From NCBI GenBank assembly GCA_004193205.1, contig RZUM01000017.1, positions 46,565 to 110,564 of the forward strand: a stretch of 64,000 bases of DNA, written 5' to 3'. Numbering within the stretch: the first letter of the stretch is position 1; each line of letters starts with the position of its first letter. A program made the position numbers and the translations under genes. Source of the DNA: Gordonia sediminis (lineage in GTDB: Bacteria; Actinomycetota; Actinomycetes; Mycobacteriales; Mycobacteriaceae). The notes beneath the pieces were generated by a model that searched no databases, was not told where the DNA came from, and saw only the letters and a list, made by a program, of their open reading frames with translations. Positions 17,319 to 25,309 of this stretch are shown piece by piece.

Positions 17319-18788
17319 TTACAGCGCAGCGACCCGCTTGTCCTTCAGCACGCGTCGCAGCAGTTTGCCGGTCTCGTTGTACGGCAGCTCGTCTCGCTGG
17401 TGGATGTACTGCGGTACGCGGGTGGAGCGGAGGCCTTCGCGCACCCATTCCTTGAGAGCGTCGACGTCGACGTCGCCGGAGCTCACCACGAACGCCTCGA
17501 TCCGCTCGCCCCACTGCTCGTCGGGAATCCCCACCACGGCGACGTCGTCGACACTCGGGTGTGCACGTAGACGGTCTTCGATCTCGGCGGGCGCGATGTT
17601 CTCACCGCCGCGAACGATCACGTCGTCGGCGCGGCCGTGCAGAAACAGGAAACCGTCCGCGTCGAGATGCCCGTGGTCCCGGGTCGGGTACCAGCCGGAT
17701 TCGTCAATCGCCGAGTGGCTCAAGTACTCGCCGGACACCTGATCGCCCCGCACCCAGATCTCGCCGGCCTGGCCGGCGGCCAGCACGGTGCCGTCGTCGT
17801 CGCGGATCTCGATCTCGACCGACGGCAACGCCTGACCGACGGAGCCGAGTCGGGCGCGCACCGCGGGATCGTCGCTATTCGCGGCGATCCGGTGGTCTTC
17901 GGGACCGAGGAGGCTGATCGTCGAACTCGTCTCGGTGAGGCCGTAGGCATTCACCAGGTCGACGTCGGGCAACAGGCGCAGCGTCCGTTCGATGACGTCG
18001 ACGGGCATGCGCCCGCCACCGTAGGACAGGTGACGAAGCGAGGGCAGACCCAGGCCATCCTGTTCGACGATGTCGAGGATCCGGTCGAGCATCGTGGGCA
18101 CGACCATCGCCTGGGTGACGCCTTCGCTTCGAGCGAGCTCGACCCAGCGACCCGGGTCGAACGCGGTGAGCAGCACGATCTTTCGGCCCGCATAGACCGA
18201 TGTGATCATCGAGCTGACAGCGGCGATGTGGTACGGCGGGACCGAGACGAGAATCGCCTCGTCCTCATCGGCGTTGAGGAATTCGACCGTCGACACCACG
18301 TAGGGCACCAGGTGGCGGTTGCGTAGGATCGCGGCCTTCGGCGCACCGCTGGTGCCACTGGTGAACAGCAGAACGGCTGGGAACTCGCCGTCTGTAGCGG
18401 CGGGTTCCGCAACGTCATTCAGGTTCGGACGCAGCAGCATGTGCACACCCTCGAGACCCTCGACGCGCGGCGCCGAACGCTCGTCGGTGAGCACCGCGAC
18501 CGGCGCGATCCGGGTTAGTGCCTCGTGCAACTGTGCGTCTGTCCACCGGTAGTTCACCGGGACGTAGGAGACGCCTGCAATCGCGGTGCCGAAGAAGAGG
18601 GCGACGGCTTCGGGCGAGTTCTCACCGACGTAGGCGACGGCTTTCACGTCGTGGTCGTTGATGACAGCGGCCCACGCTCCTGCCTGCCGGGAGAGATCGT
18701 CGTAGGTCCACCGGACGTCGTCGGCGACGATCGCCGTGCGGTCGCCCGCGGCCTCAGCAGCCATCTGCAGCAGCATCGTTACATTCAT
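17319..18788 (-). CDS. Acyl-CoA synthetase (AMP-forming, FadD-like)
   Basis: A 489-residue adenylate-forming enzyme that activates a carboxylic acid with ATP and CoA. Motifs: P-loop F-T-S-G-T-S-G-A-P-K near residue 142, A-Y-G-L-T-E-T-S-S near residue 285, W-Y-P-T-R-D-H-G and G-R-A-D-D-V-I-V-R-G-G-E-N-I near residues 370-395 (hinge), and catalytic Lys in N-E-T-G-K-L-L-R near residue 478. It is at the short end for FadD proteins but complete. Start ATG 18788 lies 9 nt after the stop of the small conserved protein upstream, and FprB follows, so it is mid-operon. It is the likely entry enzyme that CoA-activates the island's acid substrate. Confidence 0.93.
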   Translation of the reverse strand: MNVTMLLQMAAEAAGDRTAIVADDVRWTYDDLSRQAGAWAAVINDHDVKAVAYVGENSPEAVALFFGTAIAGVSYVPVNYRWTDAQLHEALTRIAPVAVLTDERSAPRVEGLEGVHMLLRPNLNDVAEPAATDGEFPAVLLFTSGTSGAPKAAILRNRHLVPYVVSTVEFLNADEDEAILVSVPPYHIAAVSSMITSVYAGRKIVLLTAFDPGRWVELARSEGVTQAMVVPTMLDRILDIVEQDGLGLPSLRHLSYGGGRMPVDVIERTLRLLPDVDLVNAYGLTETSSTISLLGPEDHRIAANSDDPAVRARLGSVGQALPSVEIEIRDDDGTVLAAGQAGEIWVRGDQVSGEYLSHSAIDESGWYPTRDHGHLDADGFLFLHGRADDVIVRGGENIAPAEIEDRLRAHPSVDDVAVVGIPDEQWGERIEAFVVSSGDVDVDALKEWVREGLRSTRVPQYIHQRDELPYNETGKLLRRVLKDKRVAAL

Positions 18789-18797
18789 TCGAGCACC

Positions 18798-19088
18798 TCA
18801 GTCCGAAGCGGGAAGTTTCTTGGCGGCGAGCTCCGGCAAGATCTCGCCGTTGACGGAGAGACTTCCCGCGCCAGGCTTGACGCACAGCACCTGCAGGCCC
18901 GACGCCTCATGGGCGTAGCGCTTGCCGAGCAGGGTGCCGCCATCGAAGCCGTCGACCACGGCGCCCGACCCGTCATCGCGGGTGACGACCATCGGCACGC
19001 CGCCGCAGGCGAGTTCGATGTCGGCTCCCTTGACCACCATCACCTCGGTCGTGCACACCGAACTGAGCAGTTTGCTTCCGGTCTTCAT
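18798..19088 (-). CDS. Small conserved protein linked to acyl-CoA synthetases
   Basis: A 96-residue protein (M-K-T-G-S-K-L-L-S-S-V-C-T-T-E-V-M-V-V near the start; E-L-A-C-G-G-V-P-M-V near residue 28; G-T-L-L-G-K-R-Y in the middle; V-K-P-G-A-G-S-L-S-V near the end). It has two cysteines, Cys12 and Cys29, and looks like a small beta-rich fold. I recall similar short proteins encoded next to fadD genes in actinobacteria, but know no function. It lies 9 nt upstream of the acyl-CoA synthetase and 41 nt after the phosphotransferase gene, so it is part of that operon. A metal or thiol-based role through the two cysteines is only speculation. Confidence 0.78.
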   Translation of the reverse strand: MKTGSKLLSSVCTTEVMVVKGADIELACGGVPMVVTRDDGSGAVVDGFDGGTLLGKRYAHEASGLQVLCVKPGAGSLSVNGEILPELAAKKLPASD

Positions 19089-19129
19089 GGATTCCTCGTT
19101 CTCTGGTTGATGTTGGGGTGTAAGTGAAT

Positions 19130-20239
19130 TCAGGCCTGCCCACCGAGCAGCGCAAGCGCTCGACGAGCCAAAGGTGCAACCATCTCGCCGCGCTGCAGCA
19201 TCCGCGGGTCGGCGCTCTCGCCGCGAACGGCTCGTGCGTAGAGCTGTTGCAGGATGACCACGGTGCGCCAGCATCCGAAGGCCTCGTACCAGGCGATGTC
19301 GGCCAGATCGAGCGAGCTCGTCGACGCGTACCGCTCGACGACGGTCCGCCGGTCGGGCAGATCGAGCGCCCGCGTGGCTGATGCAGCGACGAACGCACCG
19401 GGATCGTCTGCGCTCAGCGTGTGGTCGGGCCAGTAGTTCAGCAGCGTGCCGAAGTCGGCGAGCGAATCGCCGAGCGTCGCCATGTCCCAGTCGAAGACTG
19501 CCGCGACGTGGTCGGGGTCTCCGTCGACGAACTGACAGTTGTCGATCTTGAAATCGTTGTGCACGATACCGGCACGTTGGGTCCGCGGCAGTCCGGTAGC
19601 GATGCGCGAGGCGACCTCGTCGACGAGTGCCCGCGTCTGCGCGGCGTCGTCGAGCACCGACTGATCGGCGACGGCGGCCCAGCGGCGCGTCCATCCGTCC
19701 ACCTGACGCTGCAGGAACCCGTCGGGTCGTCCGAGATCCTGCAGATCGCACGACGCGGGGTCGACGTCGTGGAGTTCGGCCAGCGCGTCGATCACGGCGA
19801 GACCGACCCGGACCGACGCATCTTTTCCGGTCGAGATCTCGGCCGGCACGTGGTCCCAGACCACATGACCACGGCGGTATTCCGAGACGAAGAACTCGGC
19901 GCCGACGATCGCGGTGTCGGCGCAGTGCAGGTAGGCGCGCGGTGCGCGGGGATATGCCGTGTACAGACGGGCGAGCACCCGGTGCTCACGGGCCATGTCG
20001 TGGGCGGCAGCCGCGACTTGACCGAGCGGCGGACGTCGCACGACGAGGTGCTTGTCGCCGAAGGTCACACGGTAGGTCAGGTTCGCCGATCCGCGCGGGA
20101 ATTGAAACACCGAGAATGGACCGTCGAGATCGGGCAGCTCCGCTCGAAGGTACGTCTCCAGCGCAGGCCAGTCGAGGTTCTCCCCCGCGCGGACGGGTGC
20201 GACGTCGGGCGTGAGGCCGGTCTGCGCGCCCGACGTCAT
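19130..20239 (-). CDS. Phosphotransferase-family protein (APH/ACAD10-like kinase)
   Basis: A 369-residue protein with a kinase fold of the aminoglycoside phosphotransferase superfamily. The Brenner motif I-V-H-N-D-F-K-I-D-N is near residue 228 and the metal-binding D-W-D-M-A-T-L-G-D near residue 253. An N-terminal ATP-lobe pattern (F-P-R-G-S-A-N-L-T-Y-R-V) is near residue 48. In beta-oxidation gene clusters such proteins resemble the N-terminal domain of human ACAD10/11, which phosphorylates 4-hydroxyacyl-CoA so that water can be removed. That role fits an acyl-CoA catabolic island but is inferred. It is the first gene of the operon 20239 to 15157, driven by the operator-bearing promoter at 20317-20345. 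Confidence 0.9.
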   Translation of the reverse strand: MTSGAQTGLTPDVAPVRAGENLDWPALETYLRAELPDLDGPFSVFQFPRGSANLTYRVTFGDKHLVVRRPPLGQVAAAAHDMAREHRVLARLYTAYPRAPRAYLHCADTAIVGAEFFVSEYRRGHVVWDHVPAEISTGKDASVRVGLAVIDALAELHDVDPASCDLQDLGRPDGFLQRQVDGWTRRWAAVADQSVLDDAAQTRALVDEVASRIATGLPRTQRAGIVHNDFKIDNCQFVDGDPDHVAAVFDWDMATLGDSLADFGTLLNYWPDHTLSADDPGAFVAASATRALDLPDRRTVVERYASTSSLDLADIAWYEAFGCWRTVVILQQLYARAVRGESADPRMLQRGEMVAPLARRALALLGGQA

Positions 20240-20316
20240 GCGGCACGCCCCTCGGCAACCGAACGTCGGCCGTGTGAGGTACGGGAGACGGTGAGAGTCT
20301 GAGTGAACACGATCAC

Positions 20317-20345
20317 AGAATAATTCCTCATGAGAATTGCGTCAA
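20317..20345 (-). promoter_or_regulatory. Promoter with TCATGA palindromic operator (phosphotransferase operon)
   Basis: Read on the minus strand: TTGACG (-35, 20345-20340), 17-nt spacer, TATTCT (-10, 20322-20317). The spacer holds ATTCTCATGAGGAAT, centred on the palindrome CTCATGAG at 20327-20334. This is one of the best matches to the island-wide operator. A repressor bound here would block RNA polymerase. The start codon is about 70 nt downstream. Confidence 0.7.
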
Positions 20346-20390
20346 GGGTGGGCGTACGCACGCCGACTCACAACCAACCCCAGCCACGGC

Positions 20391-20428
20391 TTCGAGCCCT
20401 GTGACGCGTGTAGGTCACAGGGCTCGAA
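20391..20428 (-). terminator. Strong stem-loop after the amidohydrolase operon
   Basis: A perfect 15-bp inverted repeat, TTCGAGCCCTGTGAC at 20391-20405 and GTCACAGGGCTCGAA at 20414-20428, with an 8-nt loop. It lies 38 nt past the stop of the last gene of the P450/amidohydrolase operon and just before the -35 box of the next operon. No T-tract follows, which is common for actinobacterial terminators. Confidence 0.7.
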
Positions 20429-20465
20429 CCAGGGGTTTCAGCTGACGGTCGGTGTCATGCGCGGC

Positions 20466-20699
20466 TCAATCGGCCCGAGCCAACTCCGTCGGCCCAGAGG
20501 CGATGCTCACTCGGACCGCCTTGATCGCATCACGACGCGCGAGGAGCCTCGCGGTCGCGTTGGCGTCGGATGACTCGGCGATCCGCACGTCGAGCACCTC
20601 GAGCTCCTCCTCCAGGCGACCTCCGGCCTCGTCGATCGTGAGGAGATCTTGCTCGTCCCAATCCGATTCGCCGAGAACAAGATCGGTGCCATCGGCCAT
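20466..20699 (-). CDS. Small acidic hypothetical protein
   Basis: A 77-residue acidic protein (M-A-D-G-T-D-L-V-L-G-E-S-D-W-D-E at the start, then an E/L/R-rich stretch L-E-E-E-L-E-V-L-D-V-R-I-A-E that is probably helical). The start is ATG 20699, 5 nt after the amidohydrolase stop. An in-frame GTG at 20708 would overlap that stop as GTGA. GGAGG in the preceding sequence lies about 10 nt from the ATG. Operon position makes it likely real. No family is recognised; a subunit or helper of the amidohydrolase is possible. Confidence 0.65.
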   Translation of the reverse strand: MADGTDLVLGESDWDEQDLLTIDEAGGRLEEELEVLDVRIAESSDANATARLLARRDAIKAVRVSIASGPTELARAD

Positions 20700-20704
20700 G
20701 GTGA

Positions 20705-21883
20705 TCACACCTCCCGCGGGAATCGGAAGAGCTCCCGCGCATTCGTCTCGACGATCTTGGTCACCTCATCGGAGGGGACGTCCAGGAACATCTCCTCGAC
20801 CACCTTGCGACTATTGGGCCAGTAGGAGTCCGAGTGCGGGTAGTCGCACTCCCATGTCAGACGGTCCACGCCGATCTCGTGACGGTTCTTCACGCCGTAC
20901 TCGTCGGCTATGAAGCACCCCCAGATGTTCCGCCCGAACAGTTCGGACGGCCGCACCTCCTGGTTGACGTTCTGGTAAAAACGGTGCCGCTCCCACGTCT
21001 GGTCGGCTCGCTCCAGCAGCCACGGAATCCACCCGATGCCGCCTTCGGAGACGGACACCTTCAGGTTCGGGTGCTTGTGGAAGACCGGCGAGAACAATAG
21101 GTCGGCCACCGACGCCATCGAGTTCGTGCCCATGAGTGTGGTCATCACTGCCATGGGCGCGTCGTCGGCGGTCAACGTCACCTGACCGGATGTCCCGAAG
21201 TGCAGGCACGCGACGATGTCCCGCTCGGTCAATTCCGAGAACAGCGGGTCCCAGTGATCGGAGTGGAACGACGGGTGCCCCAGCTTGGCTGGATTCTCCG
21301 GGAACGAGATCGCTCGAATGTTTCGATCCTCCACACGCTTGAGTTCAGCGATCGATTGCTGAATGTCCCAGTGCGGGAGAATGATCATCGGAATGAAGCG
21401 ATCCGGATACGGAGCACACCACTCGTCGAGCACGTAATCGTTCCACGCCTGCACGCACAGCAGACCGAGCTCACGGTCCTCGAGGGTGCCGAACAACGTC
21501 CCGGCGAAACGCGGGAACGACGGGAACAACGCCGCAGCCTGCACACCGTCGAGATCCATGTCCTTGACGCGCGCCGCGGGGTCGTAGCAACCAGGGATCA
21601 TCTCGTCGAAACGGACGGGATCGGTGCCGATCTGCTCGCGAGGCTTGCCCGCGACCGCATTCAATCCGAGCTGGGCGTACACCGTGTCTTCGAGCATCCA
21701 CACCTGGTTGCCCTTGGTGACCCGCTGGCCGAATCCATACTGGTCGGTCTCGTCACCTGTGGCCTCGACGATACGCGGGCCACGATCCCGATACTTTTGA
21801 GGCAATCTGTCACGCCACACGTTGGGTCGCTCGATCAAGTGATCATCGACCGAAACCAACTGAACATCATTTTCCAACGGCAT
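20705..21883 (-). CDS. Amidohydrolase-family protein (amidohydrolase_2, ACMSD-like)
   Basis: A 392-residue metal-dependent TIM-barrel hydrolase or decarboxylase. V-S-V-D-D-H-L-I-E near residue 10 replaces the usual H-x-H with D-x-H, as in many amidohydrolase_2 proteins. Further elements are F-P-S-F-P-R-F-A-G-T near residue 120, H-F-G-T-S-G near residue 225 and E-C-D-Y-P-H-S-D-S near residue 345, carrying the later metal ligands His and Asp. Family members decarboxylate or hydrolyse ring acids. It lies between a P450 and a small acidic protein in one minus-strand operon (23210 to 20466). Its substrate is presumably an intermediate of the island's pathway; the reaction type is undecided. Confidence 0.88.
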   Translation of the reverse strand: MPLENDVQLVSVDDHLIERPNVWRDRLPQKYRDRGPRIVEATGDETDQYGFGQRVTKGNQVWMLEDTVYAQLGLNAVAGKPREQIGTDPVRFDEMIPGCYDPAARVKDMDLDGVQAAALFPSFPRFAGTLFGTLEDRELGLLCVQAWNDYVLDEWCAPYPDRFIPMIILPHWDIQQSIAELKRVEDRNIRAISFPENPAKLGHPSFHSDHWDPLFSELTERDIVACLHFGTSGQVTLTADDAPMAVMTTLMGTNSMASVADLLFSPVFHKHPNLKVSVSEGGIGWIPWLLERADQTWERHRFYQNVNQEVRPSELFGRNIWGCFIADEYGVKNRHEIGVDRLTWECDYPHSDSYWPNSRKVVEEMFLDVPSDEVTKIVETNARELFRFPREV

Positions 21884-21947
21884 GGAAACTATTCCTCTCT
21901 ACCTTCAATGCGATTCTCGGACAAGATTTCAGAGCTCGGTGAGCCGC

Positions 21948-23210
21948 TCACAACGGCCACGCCAGCTCCAGGCGCTCGAGGCCGACGGTTGGGCCCGCCT
22001 CGACAAGCCCCTCGGTGTTGGTGACCGCGTAGGTCGGGATGCGCTTGTGCCACTCCTCCAAGGCGATCGCGAGCTCCGTACGGACCAGATGCGCGCCGAC
22101 GCAGCGGTGCGGACCGCCCGCGAACGAATAGTGACCGTTGATCTGACGATCGAACTGGATCTCGGTCGGGTTGTCGTACTCGGCCTCATCACGCGACGCG
22201 GAAGGATTGGCGACCATCACCATGTCGCCCTTCTTCATCGGGCAACCGTGGAAGTCGGTGTCCTCGGCCACCTGACGAGCCGTCATCACGATGTTGTGCG
22301 CGCGCAGGAACTCCTCGACGGCGTTCGGGATGATCTCCGGTTCTCGAACGATCCACTCACGGTCACTCGGATGGTTGGCCAGCCAGTAGAACATGTAACT
22401 GAGCTGACTCTTGACCGTGTCCAGACCGGCCAGGAGGATGACCTCGGCCATGTTGGTGAACGCGTCGTCGGTGATCAGCTCACCACCCACGACCGTGCTC
22501 GCCAGGATCGAGAAGAAGTCGTCCTCCGCATTCGCCGGCGGATTCTCGCGACGATCCTTGAGAACCTCTGCGAAGTAGGCCTGGATCGCGGCCTGCGCCT
22601 CGCGCTGATTCATGGCGTCCTCGCCCAGATGGCCGAGACCGTCGAAGGTCGCCTCGACCCACGCCATGAACATCTCGGTGTGCTCCATCGGCAGGCCGAC
22701 GATACGCAGAAACACCTGCGTCGGAAAGACCTTGGCAAACTGCTCGAGGAAGTCACACTTGCCATCCGCGGCGAACTTCTCGATGGTCTCGATGCAATCC
22801 TGACGGATCCGATCCTCGTTCTGCTTCACAAACCGCGGCGAGAACGCGATGTTGAGCATGCGCCGGTACTCACCGTGCAACGGCGGGTCGACCATCGTCG
22901 GGATCCAATGCCAGTCCGGGTTCGGCACCGACGGGATGGTCGCACTGCTACTGAAGATCTCCGGCGTCTGATACGCCTCACGCACAAGATCAGACGTCAA
23001 CAACATCCAGAACCCCGGCCCGTACGACGAATACGCGGTCGGCGTCTGGTTGCGCAGGTCGTCGAACTTGGAGAAGTAGGTCAACGCGGGCTGGGGCGTC
23101 GTGTAGTCGAAGTTGACAACCGGACACCCGGCAGCCTTGGCACGCTCGAGCCGCGCCTCGGCATCGGCGAGTTCGGCGTCGGTGAGTTGGGTCGTCGAAT
23201 GAGCACTCAT
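21948..23210 (-). CDS. Cytochrome P450 (copy 1 of two close paralogues)
   Basis: A 420-residue soluble bacterial class I P450. The haem-binding loop F-A-G-G-P-H-R-C-V-G has its thiolate ligand at Cys370. The I-helix is L-L-A-G-L-D-T-V-K-S (acid Asp, alcohol Thr for O2 activation) near residue 250, and the K-helix E-F-L-R is near residue 290. It is about 90 percent identical to the P450 at 42921-44183: I count roughly 44 differences in 420 positions, 11 of them in a 24-residue block near residues 195-220. It should hydroxylate a small hydrophobic substrate with electrons from a ferredoxin. No ferredoxin gene is adjacent, so it may use the one at 42697-42924 or the FprB protein. First gene of its operon. 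Confidence 0.95.
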   Translation of the reverse strand: MSAHSTTQLTDAELADAEARLERAKAAGCPVVNFDYTTPQPALTYFSKFDDLRNQTPTAYSSYGPGFWMLLTSDLVREAYQTPEIFSSSATIPSVPNPDWHWIPTMVDPPLHGEYRRMLNIAFSPRFVKQNEDRIRQDCIETIEKFAADGKCDFLEQFAKVFPTQVFLRIVGLPMEHTEMFMAWVEATFDGLGHLGEDAMNQREAQAAIQAYFAEVLKDRRENPPANAEDDFFSILASTVVGGELITDDAFTNMAEVILLAGLDTVKSQLSYMFYWLANHPSDREWIVREPEIIPNAVEEFLRAHNIVMTARQVAEDTDFHGCPMKKGDMVMVANPSASRDEAEYDNPTEIQFDRQINGHYSFAGGPHRCVGAHLVRTELAIALEEWHKRIPTYAVTNTEGLVEAGPTVGLERLELAWPL

Positions 23211-23392
23211 GAGATGGTGTCTCCTTCACTCGTCGGGGGTGTAACCGTTTGGGGGCGGGCCGAGAGCCCGGGCAGTATCCGAATGTGTTTTGACAACGCG
23301 TTAGACATGTACTGCCGCAGTCACTCTGGGCGGCACAAGTGGTGCAGGGACGCGGACCTGGGTCCCGCTGTGACCTGCCAACACAACTATCC

Positions 23393-23409
23393 GTCGTGTG
23401 TTACACGAC
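23393..23409. promoter_or_regulatory. Inverted repeat at the predicted transcription start of P450 copy 1
   Basis: GTCGTGT at 23393-23399 and ACACGAC at 23403-23409 form a perfect 7-bp inverted repeat with a 3-nt centre. It lies immediately downstream of the predicted -10 box (23415-23410, minus strand), over the expected start of transcription. It could be a second operator or a 5' mRNA hairpin. No equivalent is seen at the promoter of the second P450 operon. Confidence 0.4.
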
Positions 23410-23438
23410 ACATTAATTCCTCATGATCATATTGGCAA
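23410..23438 (-). promoter_or_regulatory. Promoter with TCATGA operator (P450 copy 1 / amidohydrolase operon)
   Basis: On the minus strand: TTGCCA (-35, 23438-23433), 17-nt spacer containing GATCATGAGGAAT, and TAATGT (-10, 23415-23410). The same -10 and the GAGGAAT half-site occur at the promoter of the second P450 operon (44743-44771), so the promoters as well as the genes look duplicated. The P450 start codon is about 190 nt downstream, an unusually long leader. Confidence 0.65.
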
Positions 23439-23528
23439 GCCGTGTGTCGAATTCCACCGACCGGCCGTGTTTGCATGCCGCCACGACGACGAACCTTGTG
23501 CCATTGAGTCCGATTTCGGCTGCAGCGC

Positions 23529-23557
23529 TTGACATCACATTTCTCATGATAAACACT
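23529..23557 (+). promoter_or_regulatory. Promoter with TCATGA operator (orphan binding protein)
   Basis: TTGACA at 23529-23534, then a spacer holding ATTTCTCATGATA, then the -10 region (AACACT at 23552-23557 at 17-nt spacing, or TAAACA just before it). The stretch CTCATGATAAACACTCG recurs in the same position at the promoter of the paralogous binding-protein operon (53034-53062, opposite strand). Confidence 0.6.
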
Positions 23558-23606
23558 CGGCCTGTGACACTCGTCACCCCGTGTCTCCCGACCTCTGAAG
23601 GAATCC

Positions 23607-24629
23607 ATGAAGCTGAAGAAGATGGCGGCACTCGTCGGAACTCTGGCGTTGACATGTTCTGCTGCCGCATGCGCCGGTGGCCCTACCTCCGCGGACGCTG
23701 ATGGGGAAGCGGGAAAAATGCAGGTGATGCTGTTCCCCGCTCTCGCATATCGCCTCCCCGTGCTCATCGCGCAGGAGAAGGGGTTCTTCGACGAGGTCGG
23801 TGTGACCGTGAATATCGTTGCCCAGCCGAACAATCTGCAGGGTGTCCAAGCTCTCGAGGCGACCAACTCACAGGCCGGCCAGGTGGGAACCGCGACGTTC
23901 GCCCAGGGAGTACAGGGGGGCGGTGACGTCCAGGCATTCTGTGGCGGCATCGAGGTCACGCAGTCGTCGATCGTCGCCGCTGCGGACACCGATCTGCCGG
24001 CGATCTCCGACGGAGCCACCCCACAGGAAGTATTCACAGCACTTTCCGGGAAGAAGGTCGGCGCGCAGACGCCGGTCGGTAGTGGATTCCAGATCATGCT
24101 CGACGAAGCCCTCACCGAAGGCGGTGCATCGAACTTGACCTGGGTGAACATTGGCGGGAGCAACGCGGTCACCCAGGCGTCCCTGCAGAACGGGAGTATC
24201 GACGTCGCACAGGCGAACCCTTCCGGCACACAAGCTCTCGTCGAGAGCGGTGCCGCCAAGGAACTGATCTACCTGCCCGATTACAGCGAACTCTACGGGC
24301 AGCTATACGGTAGCCCGTGGATCGCGCCGACGACGTGGCTCAAGGACAACGAGAAGACCGCTCGGGCCTTCTGCGACGCAACCAAAGTCGCACTCGACTA
24401 CATCCAGGATCCCCGGAACCACGACGATGTTCTCCGGACGTCGATGAGCGACAGCGGCATCAAAGATGTGAAGATCGCCGATGCCGTGCTGAAGACCTAC
24501 GGCGAATACTCGCCCGACATCTCCGCGGACGTGATCCAGACGACCTTCGACCGTTACGCCGAACTGGGTATCACGAAGCCCGAACCCGGACTTGACGCGA
24601 ACCAACTGGTCAACACAGTGGGCCGCTGA
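23607..24629 (+). CDS. ABC transporter substrate-binding lipoprotein (NitT/TauT/SsuA type), orphan copy
   Basis: A 340-residue protein with a lipoprotein signal peptide (lipobox C-S-A-A-A-C, Cys22) and a periplasmic-binding fold of the nitrate/taurine/alkanesulfonate group: L-P-V-L-I-A-Q-E-K-G-F-F-D-E-V-G near residue 50 and A-Q-P-N-N-L-Q-G-V-Q-A-L-E near residue 72. It is clearly paralogous to the binding protein at 51958-52977, sharing blocks such as V-G-A-Q-T-P-V-G-S-G-F-Q and N-I-G-G-S-N. It has no permease or ATPase partner beside it and is followed by a strong terminator, so it may deliver ligand to the permease encoded at 50217-51961. AAGGA just before ATG 23607 supports the start. Confidence 0.9.
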   Translation: MKLKKMAALVGTLALTCSAAACAGGPTSADADGEAGKMQVMLFPALAYRLPVLIAQEKGFFDEVGVTVNIVAQPNNLQGVQALEATNSQAGQVGTATFAQGVQGGGDVQAFCGGIEVTQSSIVAAADTDLPAISDGATPQEVFTALSGKKVGAQTPVGSGFQIMLDEALTEGGASNLTWVNIGGSNAVTQASLQNGSIDVAQANPSGTQALVESGAAKELIYLPDYSELYGQLYGSPWIAPTTWLKDNEKTARAFCDATKVALDYIQDPRNHDDVLRTSMSDSGIKDVKIADAVLKTYGEYSPDISADVIQTTFDRYAELGITKPEPGLDANQLVNTVGR

Positions 24630-24652
24630 CCGCCGAAGCACCAGGCCACCCA

Positions 24653-24685
24653 CGCCGGATCGATTGTAAGGCAATCGATCCGGCG
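24653..24685. terminator. Perfect 14-bp stem-loop between convergent genes
   Basis: CGCCGGATCGATTG at 24653-24666 and its exact complement CAATCGATCCGGCG at 24672-24685, with a 5-nt loop. It lies 24 nt after the orphan binding protein and before the end of the convergent thioesterase gene, and can serve both directions. Confidence 0.75.
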
Positions 24686-24738
24686 TCTGTGTGACTTGGC
24701 TTCACTTCTGCGCGCAAGCCGTCCCGCGCAGCCGAAGA

Positions 24739-25299
24739 TCACATCTGGAGGACTCGACGCCACCGGCGTCTCCATCCTCGGCGTCGGCCCCCGGGCAACC
24801 TCCCCCAGCGCGGGAAAGGCGGCGACCAGCCGAGCGCATCGTGGTCCGACAGTAGCCGGTCGATCTCAGAGGCGATCTCTCGTGCGAAAGGCGTCGACCG
24901 ACGCGTGTCCAGGGCGACACTCACCACCACGGCCCGAAGCACCGCGGCGACGCGTTGCCGTGTCCGGTCGACGACGAACGCCAACAGGATCACCGCGCGC
25001 GGCGACCGGTCGAGCACACGGACGTAGACCGCGAGATCGGAGTCGGCACGCATCTCAGCGATATACGCGATGTGGTGCTCGGCGGTGAACACGCCCTGAT
25101 GGGTTCGTTCGCGGCGTTCGTTGGTGAGACCACAACCCACCAACAGCTCATGCGCACCGTGTGCAGCGATCTCGACGATGAAACGGACGCTGAGGTGCCC
25201 GTTCCCGTCGATGTGCTCTTCCGGAATCGGCGCGACGTCGACCTCGTGAAGCGCCATCACGTCATCGATGGCCGGAAGCATTCGACGACGACGGTTCAC
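24739..25299 (-). CDS. Acyl-CoA thioesterase-like hot-dog protein
   Basis: A protein of about 186 residues with the 4-hydroxybenzoyl-CoA/acyl-CoA thioesterase pattern. H-I-D-G-N-G-H-L-S-V-R-F near residue 29 matches the active-site loop and start of the central helix, and F-T-A-E-H-H-I-A-Y-I-A-E-M near residue 72 the second strand pair. It would hydrolyse a CoA thioester. The C-terminal about 30 residues are unusually Arg/Trp-rich (G-G-R-R-R-G-W-R-R-R-W-R-R) and look unlike the family. The start is taken as GTG 25299, 10 nt after the permease stop; ATG 25281 and ATG 25257 are alternatives. It is the last gene of the ABC operon below. Confidence 0.7.
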   Translation of the reverse strand: MNRRRRMLPAIDDVMALHEVDVAPIPEEHIDGNGHLSVRFIVEIAAHGAHELLVGCGLTNERRERTHQGVFTAEHHIAYIAEMRADSDLAVYVRVLDRSPRAVILLAFVVDRTRQRVAAVLRAVVVSVALDTRRSTPFAREIASEIDRLLSDHDALGWSPPFPRWGRLPGGRRRGWRRRWRRVLQM

Positions 25300-25309
25300 T
25301 GCGACGACT

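Noticed and set aside
20391-20428. Sequence resembling a tRNA T-arm (GGCTCGAACC)
   Set aside because: The surrounding bases form a perfect 15-bp hairpin, and no acceptor or anticodon arm is present.
24653-24685. 14-bp perfect palindrome considered as an insertion-sequence end
   Set aside because: There is no transposase, no second copy and no target duplication nearby; its place between convergent genes fits a terminator.
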